From the NCBI GenBank assembly GCA_963972065.1, contig CAXAVJ010000070.1, forward strand, positions 1 through 19,153: a stretch of 19,153 nt of DNA. The letters run 5' to 3'. Under the pieces are notes generated by a model. That model had not been told where the DNA came from and ran no database searches. It was given only the letters and a program-made list of their open reading frames with translations. Origin of the DNA: UBA1479 sp963972065 (GTDB lineage Bacteria; Pseudomonadota; Alphaproteobacteria; Rhodospirillales; Casp-alpha2). The position numbers and the translations under genes are program-made. Of the stretch, positions 18,555-19,153 are shown piece by piece. Within the stretch, counting starts at the first letter, position 1, and each line of letters starts with the position of its first letter.

Positions 18555-18568
18555 CTCCGCCGTTGGAG
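18555..18568 (-). promoter_or_regulatory. Hairpin with AACGGC hexaloop in the cynS-hupE spacer
   Basis: On the transcribed strand CTCC and GGAG close the six-base loop AACGGC; two outer G-C pairs are possible past a C-C mismatch. It starts 15 bases after the cynS stop. The decamer CCAACGGCGG is identical to that in the hairpin between hupE and cobW, although the outer stems differ. Confidence 0.45.
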
Positions 18569-18583
18569 GCCTATTCAGGTTTT

Positions 18584-19033
18584 CTAGTAGACTTTGTAGG
18601 GCAGGAACTTGCCGTTCAGGGTGATGACCACGCGGTCGCCCTTGGGGTCGGCCTTGCGGTCGATGTCCATTTCGAAGTCGATGGCCGACATGATGCCGTC
18701 GCCGAATTCTTCTTCGATCAGGGCCTTGAAGGTGGTGCCGTAGACGCTGACCAGTTCATAGAGGCGGTAGATCAGGGGATCGGTCGGAACCGCGCTTTCG
18801 AGCGAACCGCGCGACGGCACGGTCATCAGCATGGCGATTTCTTCTTCCGACAGATTCAGGCCCATGGCGTTGGCCGCCGCGGTTGCCTGATCCTTGGTCA
18901 TGGACATCTGGCCCAGCAAGGCGGCGGTCACCCATTCCTTGGAATGGCCGACCTTTTCTGCGACGTCGGCCCACTTGATGCCTTTCATGATTTTGTGGGT
19001 GACGATCTTTTCGGTCAGTTCGGCGCGGGTCAT
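18584..19033 (-). CDS. cynS: Cyanase (cyanate hydratase)
   Basis: Converts cyanate and bicarbonate to carbon dioxide and carbamate, which decays to ammonia; it detoxifies cyanate and supplies nitrogen. At 149 residues it is the normal length. The N-terminal helical DNA-binding-like domain (residues 1-75) is followed by the cyanase domain: PTDPLIYRLYELVSVYGTT supplies the catalytic Arg90 and Glu93, and FGDGIMSAIDF supplies Ser116. The ending VVITLNGKFLPYKVY is typical. The family acts as a decamer in the cytoplasm. AAGGAG lies nine bases before the ATG at 19033. A gene on the same strand ends 42 bases upstream, so the promoter is probably beyond the window; hupE follows after 78 bases. Confidence 0.97.
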   Translation of the reverse strand: MTRAELTEKIVTHKIMKGIKWADVAEKVGHSKEWVTAALLGQMSMTKDQATAAANAMGLNLSEEEIAMLMTVPSRGSLESAVPTDPLIYRLYELVSVYGTTFKALIEEEFGDGIMSAIDFEMDIDRKADPKGDRVVITLNGKFLPYKVY

Positions 19034-19075
19034 TTAAGGGGTCTCCTTCGTTGATGACGTTTGGGTATGTCGGGT

Positions 19076-19153
19076 TCAAGCCTGCGCGCGCAGCACGCCC
19101 GTACCGGTTTCACCGGCTTCGTCGGTGGTGACGGTGGGGCGCACGACGGGCGG
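19076..19153 (-). CDS. C-terminal tail of an unidentified gene upstream of cynS (cut by window edge)
   Basis: An open frame enters from the right edge and ends at a TGA (19076-19078), giving the tail PPVVRPTVTTDEAG followed by ETGTGVLRAQA. It lies 42 bases before cynS on the same strand. In many bacteria a nitrate/cyanate-type ABC transporter ATPase gene precedes cynS, and that is a natural guess, but 25 unstructured residues cannot confirm it. Confidence 0.5.
   Translation of the reverse strand, partial: PPVVRPTVTTDEAGETGTGVLRAQA

Noticed and set aside
18506..18583. Cobalamin riboswitch before hupE, as found for some cobalt transporters
   Set aside because: The spacer is 78 bases, too short for the aptamer, and no B12-box-like sequence is visible.

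Overview
The window is G+C-rich DNA, apparently from an alphaproteobacterium and most plausibly a member of the Rhodospirillales. This rests on codon usage, on the fused ArsR-methyltransferase regulator placed directly ahead of metF-metH, and on the style of the chemoreceptor; none of it was checked by a search. The genes are ordinary chromosomal genes. I see no insertion sequence, prophage, CRISPR array, tRNA or rRNA.

Left part (1-7588): a chemoreceptor gene runs off the left edge on the minus strand, and its periplasmic region is built from two tandem copies of one module. A 432-base spacer follows and ends in a promoter with a perfect 16-bp palindrome. This drives a tightly packed plus-strand operon, sahR-metF-metH: a SAH-responsive ArsR-type repressor fused to a methyltransferase fold, methylenetetrahydrofolate reductase, and B12-dependent methionine synthase. 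Together they form the methyl branch that remakes methionine from homocysteine.

Middle part (7694-14143): an Fe-S DinG/XPD-type helicase on the plus strand, a convergent AEC-family permease on the minus strand, a divergent beta-hydroxyacid dehydrogenase (GarR/HIBADH family) on the plus strand, and a convergent membrane histidine kinase with a LytS-type 5TM sensor and a PAS domain on the minus strand.

Right part (14144-19153): a 417-base divergent spacer containing an AT-rich island leads to a NasT-like ANTAR protein whose receiver domain has lost its phospho-acceptor aspartate. It converges, across a strong hairpin, on a minus-strand run read right to left: the tail of an unidentified gene, cyanase (cynS), a HupE/UreJ metal permease, a CobW/COG0523 GTPase, a WD40 propeller protein coupled to it by an ATGA overlap, and a small Cys-containing protein. 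The run suggests cyanate (nitrogen) use combined with transition-metal handling.

The most unusual signal is in the spacers of that run. Both the cynS-hupE and the hupE-cobW spacer carry, on the transcribed strand, a hairpin with the same hexaloop AACGGC inside a shared decamer. Each also has a second hairpin whose loop has A at position 1 and G at position 4. A at 1 and G at 4 of a six-base loop is the hallmark of RNAs bound by ANTAR proteins, and an ANTAR gene lies at the end of the same run. I propose, as inference, that this ANTAR protein controls the cyn/metal operon from inside its spacers.
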